A stretch of 64,000 nucleotides of DNA from Rivularia sp. MS3 (GTDB lineage Bacteria > Cyanobacteriota > Cyanobacteriia > Cyanobacteriales > Nostocaceae): contig JAHCMI010000044.1 in assembly GCA_019192545.1 (NCBI GenBank), forward strand, positions 1 to 64,000. The letters are read 5' to 3'. A program made the translations under genes and the position numbers. Every line of letters starts with the position of its first letter. The first letter of the stretch is position 1. This document shows positions 1-10,104 of this stretch, piece by piece. The notes under the pieces were generated by a model that did no database searches, was not told the DNA's origin, and was given only the letters and a program-made list of their open reading frames with translations.

Positions 1-31
1 CGCTTTCGCGTCTTTGTAATGTGGTTGTCAT
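1..31 (-). CDS. psbA: Photosystem II D1 protein, N-terminal fragment (cut by window edge)
   Basis: Reading leftward from an ATG at 31-29, the frame stays open to the edge and encodes MTTTLQRRES. This is the characteristic start of cyanobacterial D1, the photosystem II reaction-centre protein of the thylakoid membrane. Only ten complete codons are visible, so the isoform cannot be told. A well-formed promoter lies upstream at 92-120, which supports a real gene start. The match is short, but this N-terminus is very distinctive. Confidence 0.82.
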   Translation of the reverse strand, partial: MTTTLQRRES

Positions 32-91
32 GGTTCAGATAATTGCGTTTGTTTTATGAACAAATAATTAGGTTTTTCAACCTATGTACTT

Positions 92-120
92 ATACTAAAA
101 CAAATATTTCAGTTTGTAAA
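92..120 (-). promoter_or_regulatory. Sigma-70-type promoter of psbA
   Basis: On the minus strand a TTTACA box (115-120) is followed, after exactly 17 bases, by TAGTAT (92-97). This matches the usual -35/-10 layout of cyanobacterial psbA promoters. Transcription would start near position 85 and leave a leader of about 55 bases before the ATG at 31. Confidence 0.6.
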
Positions 121-263
121 GCTTTTTCAGAAAAAATTTGTAATTAATGCTGCAATATAGGGGTAGCTTATCGGCTAAAGTTTTTGGGAAATAAGAGTTA
201 CGGCTAATTTATAAAAAACAATAATTCTTAAAAATTAACTTATATATTAGGAGAGTAGCTGCA
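121..263. other. AT-rich spacer upstream of psbA
   Basis: AT-rich spacer between the psbA promoter and the 3' end of the next minus-strand gene. It may hold upstream elements for psbA expression, but no operator could be identified. Confidence 0.4.
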
Positions 264-1295
264 TCAATCGAGTTTAAGATTTGATAATGCTTGTTCAATG
301 TCGAGGCTCAAATAGTTATCTAAAGCCATATACATCCAATAAAGAGATACCTGTGGATCTTGACCAGTTTTCTGAAAACCTATTGCTAGTGCTAGGCTTT
401 GAGTTAATGGATTAATCGTCAAAGTATATAAATCGCAAAGATTGGGAAAATCCGCTTGCATATTAATGAGAGTTTTTCGGGCATCTTCTAATAATTGATA
501 TAGGTTGCTGTGCTGTAAGTAGGCAGAATCTATTTGAAAGCTGCGGATAAAAAGAGAAGTGCAATCTTCATCTCCTACTTCTGCCATTTCAAAAGGGTCT
601 ATCTCAGAAGCAGTACTTAAATGTAAACTTTTGCTTGGTGGTAGAAAAAAGTTTTCCTCTGATTTTGCAGCTACAGGATAAAGAAAGCAAAAACCAATAG
701 GATCTTGAGTATCGCAACGACGTAAAACCCGCATTCCTTTAGAATATTGTTTAGCCCAAGCACGAAGTTTTCGAGCTATTCTTTGAGGCGCAGCGGTGGT
801 TTTTTTGTTCATCCAATCGTATTGACGAGCTAAAAAAGTCGCAACGGGTATAGTATCGGTGCGGGGATTAAAGCTATCGGTAACTAGTTCTATAGGTTCG
901 TTAACTTGCGCTGACTCATTAATGTCTGATAATGGAGAGCAAATACGAATACATATGTTATTGCCATCAAATTCCTTTTCGATAAGTCCTAACGCCACTA
1001 ACTTATCAATCATCATTCCCGCAGCACGTTCGCTGCCTCTATCTTGTTGTGCATAAAATAGTTCGTTAGCTTCTCGATGAGTACAGGCAACGAAGCCTTC
1101 AGGTAAATCTAAATCCGCTACAGGTTTACTGGCAATTCCTAATTCTTGCTGCTGCTTGAGTAACAAATAAGCCCACAATTTCACAAAGCATTCGGCTCGC
1201 CGACGGGTTAAACCTACCTTACCTTTCAAAAGAGCAACATATTTAAGCTGATGTTCTAAACCAAAAAATTCATCAATAGTAGCTAAATCCTTCAC
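264..1295 (-). CDS. Unknown protein, wHTH-like N-terminus and degenerate GNAT-like C-terminus
   Basis: 343 residues, ATG start. I do not recognise a named family. The first 120 residues are helical and end in a pattern like a winged helix (THREANELFY, then a helix with LVALGLIEKEF and a strand pair NICIRI), which would fit DNA binding. The C-terminal half has an acetyltransferase-like order: DPIGFCFLYPVA, a helix with ARKTLINM, then LYTLTINPL and ALAIGFQKTG, resembling the last strands of GNAT domains. No clear acetyl-CoA pyrophosphate loop is visible, so it may be inactive. No signal peptide or membrane segment. It lies between psbA and a PAS-LuxR regulator, on the psbA strand. The domain reading is inference. 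Confidence 0.7.
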   Translation of the reverse strand: MKDLATIDEFFGLEHQLKYVALLKGKVGLTRRRAECFVKLWAYLLLKQQQELGIASKPVADLDLPEGFVACTHREANELFYAQQDRGSERAAGMMIDKLVALGLIEKEFDGNNICIRICSPLSDINESAQVNEPIELVTDSFNPRTDTIPVATFLARQYDWMNKKTTAAPQRIARKLRAWAKQYSKGMRVLRRCDTQDPIGFCFLYPVAAKSEENFFLPPSKSLHLSTASEIDPFEMAEVGDEDCTSLFIRSFQIDSAYLQHSNLYQLLEDARKTLINMQADFPNLCDLYTLTINPLTQSLALAIGFQKTGQDPQVSLYWMYMALDNYLSLDIEQALSNLKLD

Positions 1296-1555
1296 GACAG
1301 AACTCCCTAGTAAATTTCTCTTAGCCTTAAAGTAGCAATACAGTCATTATGAATCGACTGACTGCCCTATACTGGCTTACTTAAGAAAAACTTCACTCTG
1401 CTTCAGGGAAATTCTGTAAATTTCTCTGTGCCTTCACTTACTTCAATACTTTCTTCAGGGTTGCTGCTCAATCATTGCGAATACAGAATCTCATTTATAA
1501 CAATGCAGCTAGTTACTTAACAAAAGGTTTTTTCGCATTTTTAAGGAGATAAACA

Positions 1556-2182
1556 ATGAATGTATCCGTATTAGAACAATATCAAAAGTTGTCATCTACC
1601 AATAGTAATATATTTTACGATAGTAAACCAAAATATAATAAAACTCAGCCTGCATCCCAATTGAATCTGATGCAAGCTGTAATTGAAAGCTTTGTAGATG
1701 GAATTTTTGTAATTACAGCAAAAGGTGAATTAATTCATGCTAACGAACGCGCAGGTAATATTTGTGAAAAATTAAGTAAAAACATTTATAAAGGTGAAAT
1801 ACCCTTAGAAATTCGCCGTATTTGCGATTCTTTAATCGAAAGCCGTCAAATGTTTCCTCAGCAAAAAATATTATTAGAATCGGAAATCAAAACTAAGTCA
1901 TTGCTGACAATACGTGTTCGCGTTCGTTGGTTGCAAGCAAATAGTGGCAATGATGATTACATAATAGTTACTTTAGAAGACCGCGAACAAACAAATCAAA
2001 GCATAGCTATTTCAGAAGCTAAAAAGTACGGTTTAACCGAACGGGAAACCGATGTTTGGTTGTTACGGCGGGCTAATTATTCTTACCAAGAAATTGCTGA
2101 AAAACTTTATATTACTATTAATACAGTTAAAAAGCACCTGAAGAATATTTATGCCAAACAGCAGGAGGCATTTATTGATTAG
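1556..2182 (+). CDS. PAS-domain LuxR-type transcription regulator
   Basis: 208 residues. The ATG follows a strong ribosome-binding site (AAGGAG, eight bases upstream). Residues about 38-140 look like a PAS sensory domain (AVIESFVDGIFVITAKGELI, with ANERAG following). Residues about 150-203 form a LuxR/GerE helix-turn-helix: the LTERETDVW helix, YQEIAEKL, then the recognition helix TINTVKKHLKNIYAK. No receiver domain precedes it, so the input is probably a small ligand, redox state or light rather than phosphotransfer. It is transcribed away from the unknown gene at 264-1295 and converges on the Coq4-like gene. Targets cannot be told from the sequence. Confidence 0.85.
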   Translation: MNVSVLEQYQKLSSTNSNIFYDSKPKYNKTQPASQLNLMQAVIESFVDGIFVITAKGELIHANERAGNICEKLSKNIYKGEIPLEIRRICDSLIESRQMFPQQKILLESEIKTKSLLTIRVRVRWLQANSGNDDYIIVTLEDREQTNQSIAISEAKKYGLTERETDVWLLRRANYSYQEIAEKLYITINTVKKHLKNIYAKQQEAFID

Positions 2183-2248
2183 CAATCGTCAATTAGACAT
2201 TGGGCATGGAAAAAATTTGATAAATACCAAGTTTTTAATTCCTTACTC

Positions 2249-2722
2249 CTAACTTTTCAAAGGTGTTACGCCTAATTTTTCTCTGACTTCAGCTAAAGGA
2301 GTAGCCCAATCTGATTCAATATCCCAATCAACGAGTTTGTTCGCCATTTTACCATTTTTAATAACTTGGGTAATTTCTTGTAAATTGCATTTATGTGTTA
2401 ACAAACCAGCTAGTACAAGAATGGCACTAGATGGACGAAACACTTGAGAACGAGTAAAAGCTTGCAATATAAATTCATCGTTTTTAGATGGAGAAAGTCC
2501 GGTTACAACATGCCAAACATCATGAGTGCGCTGTATCCAGTCTCCGGAATTGAGAGGTTCAAAACCATTTTTGTCTAAGAAATGGGCTAATTCTCTGCCT
2601 AAAGAACCTTCCGGAAGTTGACGTAATTCTTCCAAATTAATTTTTAATTCTCGTCCTGGATAAATCTGAGGATTTATCGTTTGAGCCATCTTTAAAATAA
2701 AACCGAGATTTCCCTTCTCCAT
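2249..2722 (-). CDS. Coq4 family protein
   Basis: 157 residues. It carries the diagnostic Coq4 metal-binding motif HDxxHx11E, here HDVWHVVTGLSPSKNDE (H, D, H and the final E in exact register). In eukaryotes Coq4 takes part in ubiquinone synthesis, in C1 decarboxylation/hydroxylation of the ring according to recent work. Cyanobacteria make plastoquinone, so the substrate here is uncertain. It is soluble and helical, with no signal peptide, and somewhat shorter than mitochondrial Coq4 as expected without a targeting peptide. Divergent from cofG, with about 200 bases between. Family assignment is strong; function is inferred. Confidence 0.85.
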   Translation of the reverse strand: MEKGNLGFILKMAQTINPQIYPGRELKINLEELRQLPEGSLGRELAHFLDKNGFEPLNSGDWIQRTHDVWHVVTGLSPSKNDEFILQAFTRSQVFRPSSAILVLAGLLTHKCNLQEITQVIKNGKMANKLVDWDIESDWATPLAEVREKLGVTPLKS

Positions 2723-2830
2723 AGTTAAAGTTATCCTGTAAACGAATTAATAATTCACCGTAATTAGGTTTAATGTCTACCGTAAAATTAATGCTGTATC
2801 TATTTTAAAAAAAACTACTTTTAATCCGAA

Positions 2831-2853
2831 GTACCCAAACGGGTACCTTTTTT
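2831..2853 (+). promoter_or_regulatory. Hairpin with T-run upstream of cofG
   Basis: GTACCC-AAAC-GGGTAC forms a perfect 6-bp stem followed by CTTTTTT, the form of a small intrinsic terminator on the plus strand. It lies about 75 bases upstream of cofG in a divergent spacer. It may attenuate cofG, stop read-through, or be a regulator palindrome. The role is not determined. Confidence 0.35.
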
Positions 2854-2928
2854 ATGACATTAATTTGTATTTAAAATAAAAATATTGCAGTATATATAAC
2901 AGATTAGTTTTTTTAATAACCAAATAAA

Positions 2929-3888
2929 ATGCCATTATATAATTCCCGCATCGTTACTTATAGCCCTGCATACACAATTGTTCCGACTTATGAATGCTTT
3001 AACAGATGTAGCTACTGTAATTTTCGCGCCGATCCAGGAAATAGCCCTTGGATCTCTCTGTCAGCAGCAAAAGATATTTTTAAGAGACTGCAAACACAAA
3101 ATGTTTGTGAAATTTTAATCCTTAGTGGAGAAGTTCATCCAAGTTCACCACGTCGCAAACAATGGTTTAAACTAATTTATGATTTATGCGATTTAGCTTT
3201 ATCAATGGGTTTTTTACCGCATACAAATGCGGGAGTTTTGAGTTATGAGGAAATGCAAAAAATGAAACAAGTTAATGTTTCAATGGGATTGATGTTGGAA
3301 CAGTTAACACCAAAATTATTGCAGACAGTTCACAAACATGCACCCGGAAAAAACCCTAAATTACGATTGCAACAATTACAGTGGGCTGGTGAATTAAAAA
3401 TACCTTTTACAACCGGATTGCTATTAGGAATTGGAGAGACATTAGAAGATTGTTGGGACACATTAGCAGCGATATCCCAAATACATCAAAATTATAAACA
3501 TATACAAGAAGTTATCTTACAACCACATAGCCCCGGAACTCAACAAAGCTTTGATGCAGCAGCTTTCAACCCACATCAATTACCACAAGTTATTGCCAAA
3601 GCACGCGAGATTTTACCCATAGATATAAAGATTCAAATTCCACCAAACTTAGTCAAAGACGAACAATGGTTACTCGCCTGTATCGAAGCAGGTGCCAGAG
3701 ATTTAGGGGGAATCAGTCCCAAAGATGAAGTCAACCCGGATTATCCGCATATTCAGGAGAACGAATTGCGAGAAATATTACAGCCTCGGGGTTGGAAATT
3801 GCTGCCGAGATTACCCGTTTATCCGCAGTTTGATGGCTGGTTGTCGGGAGAATTAGAAGCGGGAGTTAAAAGGCAAAGAGAAAACTAG
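2929..3888 (+). CDS. cofG: 7,8-didemethyl-8-hydroxy-5-deazariboflavin synthase, CofG subunit
   Basis: 319 residues. A radical-SAM enzyme: residues 26-33 carry CSYCNF as part of the CX3CX2C cluster motif (CFNRCSYC), followed by the SAM-binding ILSGEVHPSS region. CofG joins with CofH to make the deazaflavin chromophore FO from tyrosine and 5-amino-6-ribitylaminouracil. In cyanobacteria FO is the antenna of 8-HDF-type DNA photolyases, so the role is probably in photorepair rather than in methanogen-type F420 metabolism. No cofH is present in this window. The C-terminal DLGGISPKDEVNPDYP is typical of the family. Convergent with clpC, with a shared hairpin terminator between them. Confidence 0.9.
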   Translation: MPLYNSRIVTYSPAYTIVPTYECFNRCSYCNFRADPGNSPWISLSAAKDIFKRLQTQNVCEILILSGEVHPSSPRRKQWFKLIYDLCDLALSMGFLPHTNAGVLSYEEMQKMKQVNVSMGLMLEQLTPKLLQTVHKHAPGKNPKLRLQQLQWAGELKIPFTTGLLLGIGETLEDCWDTLAAISQIHQNYKHIQEVILQPHSPGTQQSFDAAAFNPHQLPQVIAKAREILPIDIKIQIPPNLVKDEQWLLACIEAGARDLGGISPKDEVNPDYPHIQENELREILQPRGWKLLPRLPVYPQFDGWLSGELEAGVKRQREN

Positions 3889-3910
3889 AACTGATATACC
3901 ACTACCAACT

Positions 3911-3956
3911 TAAAATAAAAAAGCGGTAGAGAAAATAAGTTTCTCTACCGTTTGTA
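3911..3956 (-). terminator. Intrinsic terminator between cofG and clpC
   Basis: A perfect 11-bp stem (3924-3934 with 3940-3950) and a 5-base loop. On the minus strand the stem is followed by a T-rich tail, so it ends clpC. On the plus strand TTTG follows, so it may also slow cofG read-through. Confidence 0.75.
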
Positions 3957-4001
3957 ATTCTCAAAATTCTAGATAATAACTAACTAAAATTTAATTGTTG
4001 A

Positions 4002-6503
4002 CTACCCTTCAACAGCTTCTTGCAAAGCATCATCTTGTCCATCATCCTGAGTTGTGTCTTCCTCAGTCTTTTGAGAATGAACAAGAATATTTCCGGTTTC
4101 ATCTACATCAACTACGGCTGTATCACCTTCACCGATACGTCCGGAAAGTATTTCTTCAGCAAGACTATCTTCTAACAAGCGCATAATTGCCCTACGTAAA
4201 GGTCTTGCACCATAACTCGGGTTATAACCTTCTTGCAACAATCGCTCTTTAAAGCGATCGCTTACTTCTAGTTTGATACCTTTTTCGGTGAGTCGTCCGA
4301 ATACTTCCTTGAGCATAATGTCGGCAATCAACATTACCTCGTCGCGATTCAACTGACGGAAGACGATAATTTCATCCAGACGGTTGAGGAATTCAGGACG
4401 GAAGTACTGCTTGAGTTCTTCGTTAACCAAAGACTTGATGCGATTGTACTGAGACTCGCTAGCATCTTCGGCAAACTCGAAACCGATTCCGCCGCCACCT
4501 TTTTCAATTACCTTAGAACCAATATTAGAAGTTAATATCAGCAAGGTATTTTTAAAGTCTACAGTACGTCCCTTAGCATCAGTTAATCTACCGTCTTCAA
4601 GAATTTGAAGCAGCATATTAAATACATCGGGGTGCGCTTTTTCGATTTCGTCGAAAAGCACTACCGTGTAAGGTCTGCGTCTCACAGCTTCAGTTAGCTG
4701 ACCGCCCTCGTTGTATCCGACATAACCAGGAGGCGAACCAATCAGCTTGCTGACGGTGTGACGCTCCATAAATTCGGACATATCCAGACGAATCATTGCT
4801 TCTTCCGAACCGAAGAAGTAAGATGCCAACGATTTAGCTAATTCAGTTTTACCTACACCAGTAGGACCGGAGAACACAAAGCTAGCAATTGGTCGGTTGG
4901 GATTCTTCAAACCAACCCGAGCGCGACGAATCGCACGCGAAACTGCTTTTACTGCATCTTCTTGACCAATCAAACGCTGGTGCAAGGTGTCTTCCATATG
5001 CAGCAATTTCTCAGATTCGGATTCGGTGAGTTTGTTCACCGGAACGCCAGTCCAAGAAGCAACAATATGGGCAATATCTTCCTCTGTAACTACGGGTTCT
5101 TCCCCATTAGCGCCAGAACTACCGGCTTTGTTTTGAGCAATAGCACGAATTTCTGCTTTGATTTCCATCTCGCGATCGCGTAGTTCGCCAGCTTTGTCAA
5201 AGTCTTGAGAACGTACTGCATCATCCTTCTCTTTGAGGATTTTACGCAGTTCTTTGTCTAACTCTTTAGCTGCGGGTGGCAACTGCGAGTTAATCAAACG
5301 TACCCGAGAACCAGCTTCGTCAATTAAATCAATTGCTTTATCTGGAAGATAGCGATCGCTAATATAACGGTCAGATAATTTAGCTGCCGCTAGCACCGCT
5401 TCATCAGAAATTTTTAATTTATGATGTTGTTCGTAACGGTCGCGTAAACCGTATAAAATTTCAATAGTTTCATCTACTGAAGGTTCACCTACCATCACTG
5501 GTTGAAAACGACGCTCGAGGGCGGCATCTCGTTCGATGTGCTTGCGGTATTCATCAAGCGTTGTTGCGCCGATACACTGCAATTCACCACGAGCTAAAGC
5601 AGGTTTTAGTATATTAGCTGCATCAATAGCGCCTTCTGCCGCACCAGCACCGATTAAGGTGTGTACTTCATCAATTACTAAAATTACATTTCCCGCCTGA
5701 CGGATTTCATCCATAATCTTTTTCAGGCGTTCTTCAAATTCACCCCGATACTTGGTACCTGCAACAAGCAAACCAATATCAAGAGTTACTACACGTTTTT
5801 CTTCTAAGATGTCAGGAACATCTTTGTTTCCAATACGTTGTGCAAGTCCTTCAGCAATAGCTGTTTTACCAACACCAGGTTCCCCAATTAATACGGGGTT
5901 ATTTTTTGTACGACGACCCAAAATTTGGATTACTCGCTCAATCTCCTTAGCACGTCCAACCACGGGGTCAAGCTTGCCATCTAATGCCATTTGGGTCAAA
6001 TTAGAACCAAATTCATCCAGAGTCGGAGTTTTATTGCGTCCAGATTGACCGGTAGCCGTAACTTCAGCGGTTTCACCAAGCATACGAATAACTTGGGTTC
6101 TGACTTTAGATAAGTCAACACCAAGATTTTCGAGTACTCTTGCTGCTACGCCTTCTCCTTCGCGGATTAAGCCCAACAGAAGATGCTCGGTACCGATGTA
6201 ATTGTGACCTAACTGGCGAGCTTCTTCTAAAGATAGTTCCAGAACTCGCTTTGCCCGTGGGGTAAACGGAATTTCCACGGCAACAAAACCCGAGCCTCGA
6301 CCTATAATTTTTTCGACCTCGATTCTGGCATCTTTAAGGTTAACGCCCATTGATTTGAGCACCTTAGCCGCCACGCCAGTTCCCTCGCCAATCAGACCTA
6401 AAAGAATCTGTTCGGTGCCAACAAAATTATGCCCAAGACGGCGAGCCTCTTCTTGAGCAAGCATTATTACCTTGATGGCTTTTTCTGTGAAGCGTTCAAA
6501 CAT
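4002..6503 (-). CDS. clpC: ATP-dependent Clp protease ATP-binding subunit ClpC
   Basis: 833 residues, full length for ClpC. Two N-terminal Clp_N repeats (about 1-75 and 77-150), a first AAA+ module with Walker A GEPGVGKT at 207-214, a UVR-type middle domain ([20 protein letters not shown]) and a second AAA+ module with Walker A GPTGVGKT. The tail is acidic ([11 protein letters not shown]). It is the essential HSP100 unfoldase of cyanobacteria and chloroplasts, feeding proteins to ClpP/ClpR. Monocistronic: about 450 bases separate it from rimI upstream, and a strong terminator follows. Confidence 0.97.
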   Translation of the reverse strand: MFERFTEKAIKVIMLAQEEARRLGHNFVGTEQILLGLIGEGTGVAAKVLKSMGVNLKDARIEVEKIIGRGSGFVAVEIPFTPRAKRVLELSLEEARQLGHNYIGTEHLLLGLIREGEGVAARVLENLGVDLSKVRTQVIRMLGETAEVTATGQSGRNKTPTLDEFGSNLTQMALDGKLDPVVGRAKEIERVIQILGRRTKNNPVLIGEPGVGKTAIAEGLAQRIGNKDVPDILEEKRVVTLDIGLLVAGTKYRGEFEERLKKIMDEIRQAGNVILVIDEVHTLIGAGAAEGAIDAANILKPALARGELQCIGATTLDEYRKHIERDAALERRFQPVMVGEPSVDETIEILYGLRDRYEQHHKLKISDEAVLAAAKLSDRYISDRYLPDKAIDLIDEAGSRVRLINSQLPPAAKELDKELRKILKEKDDAVRSQDFDKAGELRDREMEIKAEIRAIAQNKAGSSGANGEEPVVTEEDIAHIVASWTGVPVNKLTESESEKLLHMEDTLHQRLIGQEDAVKAVSRAIRRARVGLKNPNRPIASFVFSGPTGVGKTELAKSLASYFFGSEEAMIRLDMSEFMERHTVSKLIGSPPGYVGYNEGGQLTEAVRRRPYTVVLFDEIEKAHPDVFNMLLQILEDGRLTDAKGRTVDFKNTLLILTSNIGSKVIEKGGGGIGFEFAEDASESQYNRIKSLVNEELKQYFRPEFLNRLDEIIVFRQLNRDEVMLIADIMLKEVFGRLTEKGIKLEVSDRFKERLLQEGYNPSYGARPLRRAIMRLLEDSLAEEILSGRIGEGDTAVVDVDETGNILVHSQKTEEDTTQDDGQDDALQEAVEG

Positions 6504-6951
6504 AAGGCATTATTCCCATCGCCTGCGTCGTGCCGGTACGCTGATTTTAGCACAGGCAAATTCTATGGGTGTCGCCAGAAACTTGTTAGACATCTTAATG
6601 TCAGGAACCCACTGCACCAATTGAAGTTACATATTATTTGCTACTTTTTTGTAGTCACTGTACTGAGGTGCTTGATTAAGTATGCTATTTATCTTGACTG
6701 CGACCTACAAACACTTAGATTGACAATTTTGCGCTCATATTTTCCAATCATCACTAATATCATTTTCATGCATTTTCGTCAAGAAGATTATGAACTTTAT
6801 AAAAATCCTTTATAGTTAAACAAAATATTATTTAATTATTAATACTCATAACTTTTAAGCATATTTTAAGGAGATTAGGAATTGGGAGTGAGTAGGAAGC
6901 AGGAAGTAGCGAGTAGTGAATCGCAACTAATAAATTCCTGTTGGTAACTGC
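6504..6951. other. Spacer upstream of clpC
   Basis: Holds the clpC promoter region (not resolved to boxes) and, from about 6880, STRR-like sequence built from variants of GAGTAGG and ACTGCTCACTGTT. A plus-strand open frame from 6429 to 6815 overlaps the clpC start and does not look like a protein gene. Confidence 0.5.
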
Positions 6952-7512
6952 TCACTGTTGACTGCTCACTGTTAACTGCCAGGAAGATTTCTTCAAGCCT
7001 TGGTTAACAAAATTTTTCCAATTGGCTTTTGTTTGAGCAAACTCTGGTTTGTGTATGCCGCCAAGCCAAAGGATTAAAGCATCTTCGTCATTGTCTTTGT
7101 AATAACGTCTTCTTCTTCCGGCTATTTGGAAGCCAAATTTTTCGTATAAAGAAATTGCACTTTGATTGCTTGCTCTTACTTCTAAGGTTGCTCTTTCTAA
7201 ACTGCGATCGCGAGCGGTGTTGATGAGAGAGTAAAGTAAAGCGGCACCCATGCCCTGACGATGATATTGAGGATCTACAGCCAAAATAGTAATATGGGCT
7301 TCTTCTAAAATTGACCAAAAACAACCCATTCCCAAAAGCTTTTCACCGGTTTTGGGAGAAAATAAACCTTTTAACTCGCTGTTTGGGCTATCAAGTTCTC
7401 TTTGATAAGCTTCTTTCGACCATAAGCCATTAAAGCAAGTTTTATCTAACTCTACTATTAAAGATAGATGCTCCCACGCGAGAGATTGAATTTTTAGCTC
7501 AAATAAGTTCAC
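6952..7512 (-). CDS. rimI: Ribosomal-protein-alanine N-acetyltransferase RimI
   Basis: 186 residues, GTG start. A GNAT fold with the acetyl-CoA loop RQGMGAALL at about 85-93, then LEVRASNQSAISLYEKFGF, the classic RimI C-terminal signature. It acetylates the N-terminal alanine of ribosomal protein S18 and may act on other proteins. The last dozen residues (SSWQLTVSSQQ) are encoded by STRR-type intergenic sequence, so the natural C-terminus has probably been extended by repeat spread. Divergent from lysA with only 89 bases between the two starts, so their promoters overlap. Confidence 0.9.
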   Translation of the reverse strand: MNLFELKIQSLAWEHLSLIVELDKTCFNGLWSKEAYQRELDSPNSELKGLFSPKTGEKLLGMGCFWSILEEAHITILAVDPQYHRQGMGAALLYSLINTARDRSLERATLEVRASNQSAISLYEKFGFQIAGRRRRYYKDNDEDALILWLGGIHKPEFAQTKANWKNFVNQGLKKSSWQLTVSSQQ

Positions 7513-7601
7513 TTTTATTGGTTATAGTACATTGCCCTTTGTACACTGGGTAACGGGAGACAAATGTCGCCTTCAGGTAAACGTAAATAACTTGTATCGT
7601 T

Positions 7602-9020
7602 ATGGTATCGACTCACCCTGCTGGGATTCAAGCTAATGGCAGTAAATATATACTATCTAGCAATCAAAATGTTGGCATTTCGCCGAATCAATCGCTTCTA
7701 CCTCTAAGTGCAAAAGTTAATAAAAATGACAATTTAGAAGTGGGGGGTTGTGACGTTACGACGCTGGTAAAACAGTTTGGCTCTCCGCTGTATATTCTAG
7801 ATGAAGAAAGCTTACGAACTGCTTGCCGTCAGTATCGCGATAGTTTTAAGCAGTATTATAAAGGCGAATCTCAAGTATTATACGCTTCTAAAGCATGGAA
7901 TTGTTTGGCTGTATGCGCGATTGTGGCATCGGAAGGTTTGGGAATAGATGTAGCTTCTGGTGGCGAATTATATACTGCGATTGAAGCTGGTGCGGATGCC
8001 GCCTATATTTATCTTCATAGCAATAATAAGTCTCGGGATGAACTGATTTTTGCTGTGGAATCCGGCTGTACGATTGTTGTAGATAACTGGTACGAGCTAA
8101 ATACTTTGGTAGAACTAGCTCGCGACAATAATTATTCGAGCTACGCACCCTACCGGATTATGCTACGCCTGACTCCGGGAATTGATTGTCATACCCATGA
8201 TTACATCCGCACGGGACAATTAGATAGTAAATTTGGTTTCGATCCTAATGCCCTTGATGATGTATTTGCTTTCGCGAGCAAAAATCAATCTTCACTTAAT
8301 TGTGTTGGAGTACACGCTCATATTGGTTCGCAAATTTTTGAGCGCCAACCACATCAAGATTTAGCTGCTTTAATGGTAGAATGGTTGAAAAAAGCTGCTA
8401 CTTATGGTATAGAAATTACGGAATTAAACGTTGGCGGCGGTTTGGGAATCAGATATATTGAATCCGATGACCCACCGAGCATAGAAGAATGGGTAAAGCC
8501 AATTTGCCAAGTAGTTGAAAAAGCTTGTGGAGAGGCGAATATTTCCTTGCCAAAATTATTATGCGAACCGGGACGTTCTTTAATTGGTACAACCTGCGTT
8601 ACTGCATATAGTATTGGTGCATCAAAGGAAATTCCCGGAATACGTAAATATATTGCCGTAGATGGAGGAATGTCAGATAACCCGCGTCCAATAACTTACG
8701 AGTCAATTTATCGAGCAGTGGTAGCTAATAAAATGTCGGCACCACTAACCGAAAAAGTGACAATTGCTGGTAAACATTGCGAATCGGGAGATATCTTAAT
8801 TAAAGATGCTCAACTTCCACCAACTTCGGAGGGAGATATTCTCGTAGTAATGGGAACGGGTGCGTATAATTACAGTATGTCATCCAATTATAACCGTTTG
8901 CCTCGACCGGCAGCAGTTTTAGTTGATAATGGTGAAGCAAGTTTAATCTTGCAACGCGAGTCATATCAAGATTTGATTCGTCAGGATTGCTTGCCAGAAC
9001 GGCTGAAAAAAAATCAGTAA
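7602..9020 (+). CDS. lysA: Diaminopimelate decarboxylase
   Basis: 472 residues. A PLP-dependent fold-III decarboxylase making L-lysine from meso-diaminopimelate. The PLP lysine lies in VLYASKAWNC, the glycine-rich phosphate site in LNVGGGLGIRY, and the active-site cysteine and arginine in KLLCEPGRSLIG. The first 50 residues, before CDVTTLVKQFGSPLY, are a poorly structured extension of a kind seen in cyanobacterial LysA. First gene of a lysA-cdaA-uppS series; 163 bases separate it from cdaA. Confidence 0.95.
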   Translation: MVSTHPAGIQANGSKYILSSNQNVGISPNQSLLPLSAKVNKNDNLEVGGCDVTTLVKQFGSPLYILDEESLRTACRQYRDSFKQYYKGESQVLYASKAWNCLAVCAIVASEGLGIDVASGGELYTAIEAGADAAYIYLHSNNKSRDELIFAVESGCTIVVDNWYELNTLVELARDNNYSSYAPYRIMLRLTPGIDCHTHDYIRTGQLDSKFGFDPNALDDVFAFASKNQSSLNCVGVHAHIGSQIFERQPHQDLAALMVEWLKKAATYGIEITELNVGGGLGIRYIESDDPPSIEEWVKPICQVVEKACGEANISLPKLLCEPGRSLIGTTCVTAYSIGASKEIPGIRKYIAVDGGMSDNPRPITYESIYRAVVANKMSAPLTEKVTIAGKHCESGDILIKDAQLPPTSEGDILVVMGTGAYNYSMSSNYNRLPRPAAVLVDNGEASLILQRESYQDLIRQDCLPERLKKNQ

Positions 9021-9183
9021 TTAAGTATGATGACGGCAAAGTAGTATGTTGCATGAAGACTAAAAAAATCAAGTTTATGCTCCATACTTCATGCTACTAT
9101 GCTGGAAAGTTGCCCATAAGGCATCTATATTCTTTAAAATTTGAGCAATATATCCTTCAAACAAAGCGCGTAATCCAGATGTC

Positions 9184-10104
9184 ATGGGGAATTTATGGAA
9201 ACAATGGCTGGCAAACCTGGGATGGTCGCAGCCCTTGTTAAAGACTCTGGATATCATGTTAGTGCTGGGGCTGACTTACATGATGCTAGTAATAATCAGC
9301 GAACGTCGCACCCTATGGATGGTGCGGGGTTTTATTCTATTGATGCTAGCTTCTGCTGTTAGTGGCTTCTTGCAGCTACAACTATTAAATTTTGTTTTAC
9401 AAAGCCTGGTATATGGTTGTGCTGTAGCGATGGCGATAACTCTTCAATCGGAGTTTCGCCGTTTTCTAGAACAATTAGGGCGTGGTGAATTTCGGCAGTT
9501 ATTCCAGACTTCGAGTTTAGCGGTGCCGAAATCCTATAGTGTAATTGATGAAATTGTTGATGCGGTTAGAGAATTATCGAAAAACCGTATTGGTGCTTTG
9601 GTAATTATAGAAACCACTGGTCCAATTGACGAGCGTGATTTTTCCGTACCGGGAGTTAAGTTGAATGCTGAAGTTTCTAAGGAACTACTGCAAACAATTT
9701 TTCAGCCTAAAACTCTATTGCATGATGGGGCAACATTGATACGTGGTTCTCGGATTGTATCGTCGGGTATAATTTTACCGCTGTCGGGACGTACTGCTTC
9801 CCGTCAGTTGGGAACGCGCCATCGGGCAGCTATGGGAATTACCGAGCGTGTGGAAAATTGTATTTGTGTCGTTGTGTCGGAAGAAACGGGTTCTATTTCT
9901 CTAGCTGAAAGGGGAACTCTTAATAGACCATTAACAATCACGAAGCTGAGAGATTCTTTGGAGACTTTATTTTCTCCTACGGTGGATCGGGAAGCTGTAG
10001 CCCCTGGTTTGCTTAGTTTGGGTCGTCAAATTCGTGGTAAATCTATGGCATTAATTTCACGTTTACTCGGTTTACCATCGACCGCTTCTCGGGATAAAAA
10101 ATGA
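9184..10104 (+). CDS. cdaA: Diadenylate cyclase CdaA, membrane-bound
   Basis: 306 residues. Three hydrophobic helices (about 20-95) are followed by a DisA_N cyclase domain with the catalytic DGA motif ([14 protein letters not shown]) and the RHR motif ([13 protein letters not shown]). It makes c-di-AMP from two ATP at the cytoplasmic membrane. In cyanobacteria c-di-AMP is linked to potassium/osmotic balance, carbon control and night survival. It overlaps uppS by four bases (ATGA), so the two are translationally coupled. The C-terminal 60 residues beyond the cyclase core are probably flexible. Confidence 0.93.
   Translation: MGNLWKQWLANLGWSQPLLKTLDIMLVLGLTYMMLVIISERRTLWMVRGFILLMLASAVSGFLQLQLLNFVLQSLVYGCAVAMAITLQSEFRRFLEQLGRGEFRQLFQTSSLAVPKSYSVIDEIVDAVRELSKNRIGALVIIETTGPIDERDFSVPGVKLNAEVSKELLQTIFQPKTLLHDGATLIRGSRIVSSGIILPLSGRTASRQLGTRHRAAMGITERVENCICVVVSEETGSISLAERGTLNRPLTITKLRDSLETLFSPTVDREAVAPGLLSLGRQIRGKSMALISRLLGLPSTASRDKK

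Noticed and set aside
6429-6815. 128-residue plus-strand frame opposite the clpC start
   Set aside because: Overlaps clpC antisense for its first 75 bases and has no ribosome-binding site or protein-like composition.
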